From NCBI GenBank assembly GCA_932521025.1, contig OW051471.1:9858001-9922000 (forward strand): DNA of 64,000 bases, read 5' to 3'. The notes under the pieces are model-generated. The model searched no databases. It was not told where the DNA came from and saw only the letters and a list, made by a program, of their open reading frames with translations. Of the stretch, positions 11,190-22,686 are shown piece after piece (the stretch's first letter is position 1; every line of letters starts with the position of its first letter). Source of the stretch: Oscheius onirici. Lineage: Eukaryota; Nematoda; Chromadorea; Rhabditida; Rhabditidae. The position numbers were made by a program, and so were the translations under genes.

Positions 11190-14100
11190 ATGTTCAGAAT
11201 GGCCAGTTTCGGAGCCGGAAAATCTACCCGTGGCTACGGCGACTTTGGCGCCTCCAGCAGCGCCAGCTCACTTTTTGACGCCGCCTTCTCGAAACCGTAA
11301 GCCTTATTTTAACTTCCTTGACGAGAAATTGTGACAGGATCGTGAAAAAAAGATTCAACAAGACTATGAGCACCGGTGTTCAAAACGAGGAACCCATACT
11401 GCCTTCCGTCTCCGAAGCTCTCAACAATTCGCCTCAGCAGGTCTTCTCGCCTCCGATTAGCCTACCAGAAAGTAATTCGACCGATGGAAACACGGAGGAT
11501 CGAGTATGTTCATGTTTTTTTTAAATATTTCTTCAATTTTCACCACAAACTACTAAGAACAAGAGTAAAACAAGACAAAGAGCAAACTTTAGCAGCTGTA
11601 CGCGAATTTACGTTTGCTCGTCTGCAATTTGCGTACGCCCGTCCTTTGAAATCGTTTTTCAAGTTTTCTGGCCTAGTCTAAATGACTGCAGACAGAAAGA
11701 AACGGTTGACCTTCAATAGAATTGATCATTATTTTTTTCTTTTTCTTTTCAGAACATTGAGGAGAGCGACAGCGACGACGAGCCAATGGACGACCTGCCA
11801 ACGTCTCGGCTCAAACTAACCCGAATTACTGCCCCAGCTGAAAGGTAAACCTCGTTTTGATCTGTTTGAAATTTTAAAAGATCGGTTGCTTGTTTTGAAG
11901 CAAGTTCTTCAGCTATATTTCTTACTTTTCCAAATTTCACGATAAACACTTAGAAGAAAAAACATCGAAGAAATAAAGCTATGTTTGTCGAGGCTTTCCA
12001 AGTCTAAAACGTGAATTTCATCATAAAAAATCTTCCTAACTAGCTTAACCCAAATTTTATCCAACCCTATCATTTTCAGCAGTCTAAAACGCTCCGCACC
12101 AAGCTCCTCCGCCTACGATTTTGACGATGATTTCGATGAGGAGGGCGATGCCAAGCCGAGCACTCCGCCGCTGAAAAAGGAGAAGAAGGACAGCCCTGAA
12201 CGTTAGTTTTTTTGCTCTTTCTCTAAAAAAAAACCTCCATTTTTTCAGAAGTACAGTCAAAGTACGCTCAAAAAGACCGCCGGCACGTCCCCGTTTACAA
12301 GCACAAATGGACGGAAAACGATGACGAGGAGGAAGAGGATTTCGACAAGCCGAAACAGACGGCGAATGTTATCAATACGGCCCGTGTTCGGAGAGTAATG
12401 GACGCGGCTCAGTGCCTGGAATCGGGAGAACTCGACGACTTCAAGCAAGATCTCATGTATCTGCAGAGCTCTCTCAACGACCCCAACGCCTCCCTCAATA
12501 TCAAGACTCTCAGGTCGGTAGTCAAAAAATGAACATTTGTCTGGAACTTTTGCGAAGACTGCCCAATTTGACAAATAAATTTAATAATATGAACATCTCT
12601 CCCCAATTTTGACCTGACTCCTAATGTAATCATGTGGTTTTTCAGCGCCTTCACCCTGGCCAAGAAATGCGCCAAGAGAAATTTCCGCCAGTTTCTTCGC
12701 GAGAAAGCCGGCTTTGACTATATCATCAAGATGTTCCCCGACGCTGCCAAGGACCCCTGCTTAGCTCTTTCCGTCTCCGCACTCGTCTACATGTTGGCTC
12801 GCGATTTCGCCACGATGAAAATCGATTCTGCCAGTTTCCGAATCATTGCTCAGCTGCTGAAAGTCGAGGCGGCGGAAAAGTCTGCCGAATACAAAAAATA
12901 CACTGAAAAGGTGTGTTTTTATGCTTTTTTCTGTGTAAAAACAAGAAGTATTTCAGATCTGGTCTGTCTTCAACGAGTACCTCGACCATACCGAGACTCT
13001 GGGCAAAAGATGTAAGTTTGACATCTCGAAGGAGGCTCTCTCTCCCTCGGCGCTCATCCTAGAAGCTTTTGTCTATCTCCTCACCAGAAATCAAGACGCT
13101 GACTTCAAGACGGAGTTTATGAATCACGGATGTCTCACTTTTGTCGTCAGTAAAAGTACGTCCTTTTTATTTATTAATCGCCTATAACTTTCGTGTAACC
13201 GAGTCCTCACAATAGCTTCATGTTATCTCTGGTAGACTCCTCAAATTTACCTTTTCTGAATACTGCTGTTCCGCAACGTTCGAAACGTATCAAATGTAGA
13301 GAATGGTTCCATGTCTTCCCAAAACAAAACTTGCTACTCTTTTACAGATCGAGACTTGAACCTATATCGTTTCTGAGATGTTGCGAATTTCCAGATCCGA
13401 ACTCAGTAACAGCTCTCCTTTGCCCGAGTTCTGAGTTCTAAACAATTGGCGTTCACCCAATAGTTTCTTTCAAAATCAAATATATATGAAGTGTGACTAG
13501 GAATTTTGTTTTCAGCGAAGTAAACGAATTCATTCGACTTTTTAAAGTTTTCCTCTCAAACTCTCCGTTTCCAGTCGAACAAGTCATTCTGACCCTCGTT
13601 CACGACAAGACGAACGACGAGAAGAAAGTCAGCGACCTCTTACACGTCCTCGAAAGGGCCTTCCGGATCATTGAACACTCGACAACGCTGCATAAGAAGA
13701 ATCAGAACTTTTTAATATCGCACAGAGGCAGCAACATTCTACAGATGTGTGCAAAGTGAGCTTTTTATTCATCTCCATTAAAAATATTCAGAATGACTGC
13801 CCTCGTCCATTCACGCACTCACGAGCTGCCCGAAGGATCTCCAATGGTGGAAAATTATCTAAAGTGTCTTTCTCTCGTAGCACGGGTACTCTGCAATCTT
13901 TCGCACGACAGTGGTATGCTTTTTTCATTTTTTAGCTACTTGAACGCAGAAAACTGAATAATTTCTGCATTTTCAAAAGCACCGACAAACCCTAAAAAAC
14001 GCAGAAACTTTAGAGCTCTGCTCCTCAAAACTCGGCCAAATTGACGGCTTCCTCCAACTCTGTCTCCAGTCCTTTACCTTCCTCGCTCCGAAATACGGCA

Positions 14101-15414
14101 CAACTGAGAAGAAGTTCGACCTCATGGTTATGGTCAGTTGTTTCCCTTTTTTTCACAAAATAAATTTCAGATGCTCGGTCTGCTCGTAAATCTCGTCGAA
14201 AAGGTCAATTCAAATCGCAACAAGATCCTGAATTCGACTGTTAAGTTCTTCGATGACGACGGGACCGTGACGGAGGAAAAGGGTCTCGCGGCCCTGGTCA
14301 AGGTATTTTTCGTTCATTTCTTGTTGAAAAAAAAAACGGCTCCAATGACAGAAAAATCATCTCCGAACAAATTACACGTTTTAGGAAGTTTTTAAACAAA
14401 ATTCAATAAGCCTACTTCGAAAGAATAAAAATGGGTAAAAATATAAGGTGTAGTTTAGTTTTTCGTGAGGTGTCTGTAACATTTTTGGACCGGCTATAAA
14501 AAAAGACTCATTTCGACGCTAATTTCATTCAATTCCAGAGATTCGTGACCCACGAAGAGAAAGCCCGCTCGCACGACGAGGATTTGGACAAAGAGCTCGC
14601 TTTCGAAGAACCCGGAGATGAGGAAAATTCTGAAGAGGACGACGAGCCCCGAGCCAGTCAAAATGGGCGACTGGATCGCGGCAAAATCGACGATTTGAGC
14701 GAGGCCGAGATGCTGGCGGCCGTTCAGAACGCGATGGGAAAAGCCAGTGCTCATATGGAGGACAGCGTCGTCGCCTCTTACCTGGCTCTGGTCGTTGGAT
14801 GTCTCTTACAGCAGCACGATGTTGGTTTTTGTTCCGTTCGTGTGAAAAAATTGTTTAGGAACAAGTAGCAGAAGTGAAAGCAGCCCTTCCCAATGGCGAC
14901 ATGACGACGATGAAAGACCAGCTCCAGCGATTCCAGGAATTTATGCGATTGGCTGTAAGTTGGCATTTTTTTAAAAATTACTTGACATTCCAAAAAAAAT
15001 GAGCAGTTTTCGAATCAACAAAAGCATATTTTTGCCCTGAATTTAAAGCTCAAAGTTCTGGTGGCAACGCTATTAATTTCTCTTAAAAATTGAGCTCAAA
15101 ACGATGTCCTCCAAGATGTTGTAAGTACCGTAAAAGTTGTAATGGAATAGCATCTCCGTGTTAGAACTTTTTAGTACTTTGAAAACGCGCCCAATGCATT
15201 TTGATGATTCGAGCACATCCTAGTGTCGACGCATCCACTGTCCATAAACCGAAACTTTTGTAGTTTCAAAGTATCACAATATTCTAGAATGACGTGAGAG
15301 AAACAACTTTAAAACCTCAAGTCATTCAAATCTGTTTTTCAGAACCCGAAGAGCCGCGGCTGCAGTGCAATCGGCAAAATCATCGGCGTGCTGGACGACC
15401 TCGAAAAAAGCTAA
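11190..15414 (+). CDS. wapl-1: WAPL family cohesin release factor
   Basis: Fourteen exons: 11190-11296, 11338-11503, 11753-11844, 12080-12201, 12249-12513, 12646-12910, 12957-13155, 13521-13755, 13792-13913, 14005-14132, 14171-14302, 14539-14820, 14859-14954 and 15343-15414. They total 2283 nt, 760 aa. The N-terminal ~170 residues are disordered, Ser-rich and acidic (EESDSDDEPMDD). The C-terminal ~530 residues are the helical WAPL domain: RRVMDAAQCLESGELDDFKQ, TLAKKCAKRNFRQFLREK, SALVYMLARDF, ENYLKCLSLVARVLCNLSHD and ENLVEKVN-type HEAT helices, ending AIGKIIGVLDDL. WAPL opens the cohesin ring and so unloads cohesin from chromatin. The start could instead be the in-frame ATG at 11199. The join 13155/13521 uses an unusual GCGAAG acceptor; the stronger TTTTCAG six bases earlier would break the frame. 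Confidence 0.9.
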
Positions 15415-15802
15415 AGATTCTTCGATTTCCCCTCAAAACTTACCAGTGATTTCAATTCTTACCCTTTTTTCGGTGCCCCTTCTCAAAAACAAGCCAAGTG
15501 ACGTGCTCTTTTCCCTCTTCCCGAGCCAATAGAAACCAGGGTATGTTATATTTTTGCACTTTGTCTCTCCCGTGATTTCTGTACCATTTTTGCCCCCATT
15601 GAAACTAATTCTGCCTTGCAATTAACTTGAAGATTGTCCTCTTTTTGAGACGGAATAAAACTAAGATAAAACTGCGATGAGTCTCCACATCATTCCAGCA
15701 CTGTTATCTACTTTACGACTCTGAAAAGGGTCCTGCCCATAGCCGACGGCTTGCTTGGGTAGTGCTCACGGGCGTGTCCTCTTCGCTTCAAGCCTATCTA
15801 AA
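15415..15802. other. 3' flank of WAPL and upstream region of next gene
   Basis: Contains an AATAAA-type signal for WAPL near 15654. No other feature was recognised. Confidence 0.5.
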
Positions 15803-18041
15803 ATGCGATTCACCATCTTTACAGGTTTTTATTGCCGTTTTTACACTGATTTTGAAAGTAATGACGCGGATCCAATAGATCAGAATGAAAGGTTTTTTTG
15901 CTTTTGTTCCAAGCGTTTTTTGTACACTCGCATTTCAGTTCGAAGACTTGTTTGTTTGGACTATCACAACCGTTAATATGCTCATTTTTTTTTAAAGTTT
16001 CTGCGTCAAAATGTCATATTGTTAGTGGTCGGAAAGAGTTCTCATAATTTGAAGTTTGTGCAGTAAAATGCTAAAATTCTTTCAAAACAGGGTCAGTTGC
16101 GCACTTTCTGACACTTTTTCATTCTTTTGCACTCACGCATCCATTATGAATTGCTCTCGCGTCTGTCTGAAGCTATTTTTGAGGATAAAAATTGTGCGCA
16201 CAATTAGTTTTAACAAGTAATGACAGGAAAAGAGTGCGCGAAGGATTCTTGTGATTTGGATAATTTCTTTGGAGGGCACAAGGGGTGACTCGAACGGAGT
16301 GACAAGGCAAGAATGGAAGAGGAACTAGGGCTGCGGCTCTGTGACAGCGCGAAGTGATAGGAAATACAAGGAATCTTTAGCTTTAGCCCTGGAAAGGCGT
16401 TGCTAAACTTGTAGTTGGAAATCTCGAATTGTGCCTTGCAGATTAGAACCAAAACCATTTCCTCGTTTTAGCTTATATAATTTCCCACTGCCAATGCCAG
16501 AAAGCTCGTACTAGTTCCAGCTAAATCGATCCAGTTTTTATTGTTTGTTTTCAAGACTCAAAGAAAGAAAACACGTTTCAACGTGAAGCAAACCGGTACT
16601 TAGTACTTTCATAGGAACAACATCCAATATTTTTTGTCTCTCATTATACCCTTTTCAGTACTCGCTCTGGCGAGCTATGTCGTCGCTCAACGGGGAGCCA
16701 CAGACAACTGTGATCAGCCGCGTCTTATGGCCTGTTCTTCTGGCCTCGGAGACTTCTGGAAAACTGAGTGAGTTTATCTGATCTGTCAAACAAACCTCTC
16801 TTTCAGTACCTCGAACATCTGGAAGAGTCTGGACTACTTTACTCGTGCCATTGACACGAACATTCATGCTCCTTACATCCAGGAGAACTATCTCCGCGTT
16901 TGCAAGTATGTTGTGTTGGGAGGCAGATTAGCCTGTTTGATGATGGCGAGGGACAATTAGGTCAGACCGCAAACAGCTGTTATTGTCTTTGATGGTGTCC
17001 AGCTGTGACGTGGGAAGGGATCATGCCGAAGCCATTGGCAGAGGGAGCCTGTCTTTGAGAAAGGGAGAGTGTCTTGGGAAAGATTGTAGAGGGAACGTAT
17101 TTTTTTTGCAAATAAGGACGTTATTAATTATGTGAAACTGACACTAAGTGGCTTCAAGTTCCCAACAATTTGGGACAGATAATTGCTGTTTGAGATCAAG
17201 ATTTGATGACCCTGATGACTCAGTTACACCTCTTTCGCTGACAACAGTGAACAGTATTAACGATTCTCTCGCGCAATGTAACAAACTTTTCGAATCCTCA
17301 AACTCAGTTGTCAAGCTATTTTGCGGCACAGTTCGAAACACTTTTACGGTCTAACATCGAGCCACCGTAAGTAAGGTTTCTACTAGTCTTTTTATTGAAT
17401 TTGGAGCCATCAGTTAGCATGTTCACTCGAGAGTACGTTTAGCATGAGCATGCTTCTGTAGAGCCCTTACCGGAACACAGGAACTATTAAATTTCGAAGA
17501 TGATGCGACTTCTGAGAACTTAAACAACAACTTTCAACTAATCTTTTGCAGCGGTTTCTCCCAGTTCTACGCCTGTCTCGGACAATATAACATCCGCAAC
17601 TGTCTCGGAACTATTGGCTTTCTCGGAATGGGCTTCGATCCCACCACAGCCTACGAATACGAGGGAACCATGGCTGCCTGGCGTTTCAAGTGCGGCGGTG
17701 GCTTCTTCATGACCTACCAAAACACCGGTCTATCTCAGTGCACCCAAAACGTTCACATTAACTACAACAACGAGATGGTGAACTACATCACCCAGTACAC
17801 GGTCAACGCCACAGTTGATCCTTCTGGTTCCTGTACTTATGCCCAGACTCTGATGAACAACATTGGAAACACCTACGGGACTGGATGTCGTGCCGTTGAT
17901 CAGGTCGGAAATGTTTGTTTCTTCGAAAAAATGTGAAACTTTCAGGAACAAGGACGCATCTTCGGTTGTCAGTCCATCAGGGAGTACACCAACGCTCAGT
18001 TCAGTCACTGTCAACACGTTACCACCTGCAAGAAGCAGTAA
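15803..18041 (+). CDS. secreted cysteine-rich protein of unknown function
   Basis: Five exons (15803-15824, 16659-16767, 16807-16905, 17552-17903, 17946-18041) give 678 nt, 225 aa. The 22 nt first exon plus exon 2 encode a clear signal peptide ending ALASYVVAQ. The mature protein has about 13 Cys with recurrent C-x6-C spacing (CDQPRLMAC, VCNGFSQFYAC, GTGCRAVD, FGCQSI) and ends HVTTCKKQ. No transmembrane segment follows. The Cys spacing and helical segments resemble nematode-only secreted families such as DUF19 or CPG4-like domains, but I could not assign one. Introns 1 (834 bp) and 3 (646 bp) are long compared with neighbours and hold nothing recognisable. An AATAAA lies near 18068. Confidence 0.75.
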
Positions 18042-18299
18042 CTATTGACCAAGATGAAGATTTGTGAATAAATTATGATTATGATTGTGAGATACAGGTG
18101 GCCGAGTGAGAGAGGAAAGTACTAATGTGACGATGACAGGCAAGAGTACGGGAAGAATAAATCTTTTTGAAAAGTTAGCACGCAACTGGGGACATTACGT
18201 CGTCTTCGAATTTATTTGTAGTCTAGGTATGTCTCTTTTGAACGGAAAAATATGATATCGGTGCGTCTGTTTGAGATTCGAGTGAGAGGCAGGTGAGAG

Positions 18300-18484
18300 A
18301 GTAGAGCAGATGGGCAAAGAAAATTATAGAGTGGTACCCGAGAGATGGGAAAAGAAGACCTAGAGAACAAAAGTGCAGGTGGTCGGACGAGATCGCAACG
18401 TTGGGTGGCTCTACATGGTGGAGAAGATCAAACTTGGAGTGGACCACTCTCAGAAGCGCTCTAGTCGACAATAGACTTGATTAA
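18300..18484 (+). mobile_element. 3' end of a LINE (non-LTR retrotransposon) ORF2, relic
   Basis: The plus-strand frame reads IIEWYPRDGKRRPREQKCRW then SDEIATLGGSTWWRR and ends RSALVDNRLD before TAA near 18483. This matches the well-known carboxy terminus of RTE/Jockey-type ORF2 proteins (W.PRdgKRprGRP..RWsDdi....g..W). In-frame stops occur immediately upstream and no reverse-transcriptase core is visible, so it is a short 5'-truncated relic. A CGTAATACGTAATACG duplication just downstream (18496-18511) may be the tail repeat. Confidence 0.6.
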
Positions 18485-18534
18485 GCAAAATAAATACGTA
18501 ATACGTAATACGAGAGGCGGTAAGGATCAGAGTT

Positions 18535-19863
18535 TCATTTAACCGCAGTAAGCCTTGCAATAGATGAATCGTTCCTTCTACATAGAAGATTCCTCACAAA
18601 TTGTCTGTAAGGCCTCGCAAAGAAGAGTGGTAGAAAAGAGTTGATTGCATAGTAGAGTATAAAAGACGTCAGCGTTAGACTGTAGACACAATCCAGACGG
18701 GATCCTGGAGCCGATTCGTTGAAGATGATGGAAGTCGCTACTACTCCTACTGGCGCTAGAACTAAGACTATGGGCAGGGCTGGCTTAAAATTTTGATTAG
18801 AAATGTTTTAAACAACGCACCTGGATCATCAAAACTGCGGTAACACTGTTCTGCAGACGCTGTTGTTCCTTTGATTGGGCAACTTGAAAAATCTTCCGAT
18901 GGGTTACATAATTGAGGAGTGATAACATGGTTGCAGCAGTCGTACCGGCAACAAAAACGGTAAAGACTAAAAAATATGTCAGAGATATATAAACTTTTTT
19001 TTAAGAGTCCGTTACCGTATCCCATCAGATTTGCTCGGGAGATCATTTGATTCGAAACTTTTGTGAGCATAAAATGTGATGGATGCGTAGGGAAAACAAA
19101 GTGGGTACGACAAAGGACTCCTTTTTAGTGAACGAACTTACCGAAAAGTTTAAAAAACGGCCTGTCGCTAATCAGGAAAACGAAAATGTTCTCTGTATTT
19201 TGAAACTCCAACATGAAACTACTTGAGACGTTGATGGATTGCAAATAGAGCAGATAGTCCTAAAAAATATTTTCTGTTGATCAAAGGCACCGTACCTCAC
19301 GAGCCACTTTAGCATTCAAATAAAACGTTGACACCAGAGACCAGGTAACGACAGTTAAAAAGGTAGCCAGAATGAGGAAGCTGAAATCCCCTTTTCCATT
19401 TTTATGTTTTCCGTTAATTGCAACCACTTTCAGACACTTACCGTATTCCCGAAGACAACGTGAGTAGAAAATCAAATTTGAAAGCTATTGCCATTCTTAG
19501 AATACTGGTTTCAATAATGGATGTTAGAGCCATACAAAAAGCCACAGCGAATGTTACTATCTAAAACTACTTGAACTTCGATCATTTGACAATTCTTACC
19601 GATAAATATGCTCCAAAGTCTCCAAAATATTTGTAAACTCCACGTACTTTGAAAACAAAAAATGAATAATAAAATCCAGGTTGCCAACCCCAGGTTGCAG
19701 CAAGCACGACTAAAATGTCCGCCACAGTCATCTGGATAAAAATTCCCTTCATGCAACGCAATTTGTCTGGTGATTTTGTGGCAATTACGTAGATCAGGAA
19801 GACTGCAAGAATGTGTGGAAGTGGTGGGAAGAAGAGACAGAACAGGCGAAAGTAGTCGGCCAT
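18535..19863 (-). CDS. seven-transmembrane chemoreceptor (Str superfamily-like)
   Basis: Six exons with all joins in phase; the start at 19863 gives MADYFRLFCLFFPPLPHILA. TM1 (FPPLPHILAVFLIYVIATKS) is followed by PDKLRCMKGIFIQMTVADIL, the nematode receptor pattern of a basic loop and a TM2 Asp. The middle exons carry YLQSINVSSSFMLEFQNTEN and the intracellular YVTHRKIFQVAQSKEQQRLQ. TM7 ends NSFLPLFFARPYRQFVRNLL. The closest relative is the gene at 58058-59223 in this window, with conserved intron positions. The layout fits Srh/Sri-type receptors of chemosensory neurons; the ligand is unknown. Exon 1 is 19863-19600, exon 3 is 19380-19296 and exon 4 is 19259-19142; the stop is at 18535-18537. 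Confidence 0.75.
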
Positions 19864-20037
19864 TTTGAGTAGACGGTTAGCGTTCAACAAGTGTCTCACT
19901 AATTACTTTACAATAAGTTTAGAAAAAACAAATTTCAGGTGTCGCTCAATTATGAGACACACGTCTCTTGCACTCGTACCTCTAGACATCGAAGATCACA
20001 AGATTTTAGAGCTTGCCACCGATTAAGGGGGAAATAT

Positions 20038-20869
20038 TAGGGCGCGTCAAAAGTCTTTGTAATTAGTTCTACAGCTACCCTTCAAATTGATCGGATCAGT
20101 TCGGGATTGTTGGGGGTAATCAACCTCGAAAAAAAAAATATTGAGAGCTTTTGGGACAGTTTGGATTTTGGGATCAAGGGTTACGGTAGCTTTTAAAATC
20201 GGCCAAAAAACGTATTTTCGCGATAACTTTTTGGTGTTAGGAGATACAAAAAAAATGGTCAATTTTGGTCAAATGGTCAATAGTATGTTTTGAAATAAAG
20301 GCTGTGAAACGATTTTGATTCCTAAATTTGCACCATGTACTGTAAATTTGCACCCCCTCATGGTGATTTTTTTGACCTCTATTTTGATTTTTTGAGAAAA
20401 ATATTGATCCAATCGAGCTAACATTTTACAGGGGTGCTATTTAGCCCAGTAAAATTCTACTGTTAAAAAACAAAAGATTTCCTCTCGGCGGACTCGAACC
20501 CGGGTCGCTCCAGCGTGAAATTTCACAAATCCACTACACCAAAAATGCGAAAATTTGAAAGTCGAATAACTTTTTGCGCCAAAGAGTAAAATAAGTTTTT
20601 CAAAAAAAGAAAGATGCGTCTGGATGAGCTGAGTTTTTTTGTAGTTGACCATTTTTTGTATCTCCTAACACCAAAAAGTTATCGCGAAAATACGTTTTTT
20701 GGCCGATTTTAAAAGCTACCGTAACCCTTGATCCCAAAATCCAAACTGTCCCAAAAGCTCTCAATATTTTTTTTTCGAGGTCGATTACCCCCAGGAACAA
20801 TCCCGAACTGATCCGATCAATTTGAAGGGTAGCTGTAGAACTAATTACAAAGACTTTTGACGCGCCCTA
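20038..20869. mobile_element. long-TIR DNA element (~830 bp, ~220 bp inverted repeats)
   Basis: The left arm (~20038-20262) and right arm (~20645-20869) are near-identical reverse complements beginning TAGGGCGCGTCAAAAG. They differ by only a few bases over ~220 bp, so the insertion is recent. The ends lie inside ATATTAGGG...CCCTAATAT, consistent with a TA or TTA/TAA target duplication. The ~380 bp core has no transposase but holds a tRNA-like segment (separate entry). Non-autonomous; the superfamily was not identified. Confidence 0.85.
20480..20550 (-). pseudogene. tRNA-like (pol III A/B box) segment inside TIR element
   Basis: On the minus strand TGGTGTAGTGGATT (A-box-like, ~20531-20544) is followed ~30 nt later by GGGTTCGAGTCC (a perfect B box, ~20490-20501). 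The flanking bases do not form a proper acceptor stem and the T stem is imperfect, so this is not a working tRNA. It may be an internal pol III promoter captured by the element. Confidence 0.45.
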
Positions 20870-20872
20870 ATA

Positions 20873-21727
20873 TCAGAGGAAGCTAGCTGTGTCATTAGCT
20901 GAGAACGTCTTGATCGTATGAAGCTAAAGTTGAGGGTTTTGTAACATGATGAACATCGCGACAAAGCGGAACTGGGAGAAAAATGTCGAGAAGGGAGATT
21001 GGACACCGAACAAAGAATAAGTTGTGACCAGTTCCCTCGATCTGCTTCTTCAGGAAATACAGACAGAAAAGGTCAGGTTCGGAATCGTTCTCGTAAAAGG
21101 CGGAAACCTTCTCGTAATTTTCCTTCGAACAAGAACGAAGATGTTTTTGCGAAGATGTTTATGCCAGAGCTACAGTCGGGCCTTTTTCGCTAATTGCTTT
21201 CGACTCGGACTGTTGTTTTTCAATATCGCTCTACCGGGACAGAATTGCTACCAAGTATCGTCTCGTCTTCTCCACTATACGTTCTACTCTTCCCAAGAAG
21301 ACGGAATCACGGCAGTTCAACTCTACCACCAGTCGTTGCAACAGCGGATCCCGATCCACCTAGCACTGAAGAAGCTCGGATCGTACTCTTCATCTACGAA
21401 ACACGCCTGGGAAAGCGTAGATCAACCCCCTCTCGACGACGCCCTGGACAAGCGCGAGAGGTTCCACTCTCCGAGGAATTTACAGCACCGCCATGGTCTG
21501 TCCGAAAAGCCGCTCTTGTCGAATATAGACTTGATACAGCGAACAAACTTGCAACAGTCGGCCTGTAGACCTAGATAGACCGCATTCCGGCTCTAACTCC
21601 GGTAAACAGTTCCATCTGGAGAACAACACGAGCTGAAGGACGAGGATCGAGAGCTCAATCTGCACTGCGCAGATTCTGCAGACTCTGGAAGTCAGTATCT
21701 TCCATCCTGTCAACGACGAAAGAAGCG
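20873..21727. other. unassigned stretch
   Basis: Contains overlapping open frames on the plus strand (21024-21578, 184 codons; 21194-21568, 124 codons) without introns. Neither resembles a known domain, and both lack a signal peptide or repeat. Possibly remnants of a mobile element. No confident gene. Confidence 0.35.
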
Positions 21728-22085
21728 ATGAATCTGCTAACAGTGCTCTTCCTTTTCTTTTCCGTCACCAGCGCCTTCCATCGCCCGGTACAGTTCATTT
21801 GATTCACTGATCTTCCGGCTTTCAGGTATGGGTTACTGCAGAATTCCGCCTTTCTTCTCCCAGGCTCAATGTGGTTACAGAATCGAGACGTTCATGGCCT
21901 TGCTAGTCCACGAGGGTTCATCTGTGAGATGTCTACTGTACTTCTGTCAGCCCAGAGATATTCCCTTAAGCGAAACTGACGATATTTGTGACAGCTGCTG
22001 GAACCCGGTACCGCCGCGCAATACTCAGGTCTACTGCTGTCATACTAGCGGATGCACTTCTGGAACACCGGTTCAGATCGGGTAA
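21728..22085 (+). pseudogene. secreted Cys-rich protein gene, joins out of phase (possible pseudogene)
   Basis: The ATG at 21728 starts MNLLTVLFLFFSVTSAFHRP, a good signal peptide, ending at the donor CCG|GTACAG (21788). After CTTTCAG (21821-21825) an open frame gives MGYCRIPPFFSQAQCGYRIE and a Cys-rich domain of about 85 residues with ten Cys, including CDSCWNPVPP and QVYCCHTSGC, to the TAA at 22083-22085. The exon 1 phase (0) does not match the phase the exon 2 frame needs (1). Either another splice site is used or the gene carries a frameshift. Function unknown. Confidence 0.4.
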
Positions 22086-22211
22086 GATCAGACTGTTTTC
22101 ACAATAAACCAGTTTTGACACAGTTAATCCCCTAAAAAATGAAGAGTTGACCAAAAAACGTCCATTCCTGTGTCCCTTATCACTACACTAGCTGTTTGAA
22201 GGTTGGCATGT

Positions 22212-22294
22212 GTCATTCTGGCCGAGTGGTCTAAGGCGCTGCGTTCAGGTCGCAGTCCTCTCAGGAGGGCGCAGGTTCGAATCCTGCGGATGAC
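22212..22294 (+). tRNA. tRNA-Leu (anticodon CAG)
   Basis: 83 nt class II tRNA. The acceptor stem GTCATTC/GGATGAC pairs fully (one G-T). The D arm has GGCCGAGTGGTCTAAGGC, the anticodon arm is CTGCG-TTCAGGT-CGCAG with CAG, and a long variable arm (CCTCTCAGGAGG) follows. The T arm is GCAGG-TTCGAAT-CCTGC. No intron. Confidence 0.95.
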
Positions 22295-22394
22295 AAACAT
22301 TTTTTTTTGCTTCCAATCGGTCATTCTTAAGAACATTTTGAAGACCTGGTATAATAGAATGCTTTCTGGACATTTTATCACTTCAAAGCTTACT

Positions 22395-22686
22395 TAACAG
22401 CAGTCGAAGTTTGCGTCGGTTCCACGTTCTGGATCTGCCAACTGCTAGCGCTAGGTATCTGTCTGGAATATGCAAGTATTTACTTATCTCAGACAAGTCT
22501 TAACTCTCAGATTACATATTTTGTGGAGAACATCATGCCTCTTCTCATTTGGTACTCGATATCTGGTCTGCTAAGAAGAAATGTTACTTCAACTCTCGAA
22601 CAAACTAGATCATCTACAGCTCTGTTATGTAAAGGAACCAAAAAAGATCTACCCCGTTCAAGAGTTTTTGTAACTACTATTGTATA
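22395..22686 (+). pseudogene. C-terminal fragment of a multi-pass membrane protein
   Basis: Open segment after an AACAG acceptor: CVGSTFWICQLLALGICLEY..., then ITYFVENIMPLLIWYSISGL LRR, then a polar tail ending TTIV before TAA. It aligns with the gene fragment ending at 24590 (GSTSWIC ... ILYSISGLLKR). No upstream exons were found; tRNA-Leu lies directly before it. Family not recognised. Probably a truncated copy. Confidence 0.35.

Noticed and set aside
21024-21578. 184-codon open frame on the plus strand
   Set aside because: No intron, no recognisable domain, and an overlapping frame of similar length exists; kept only as an unassigned stretch.
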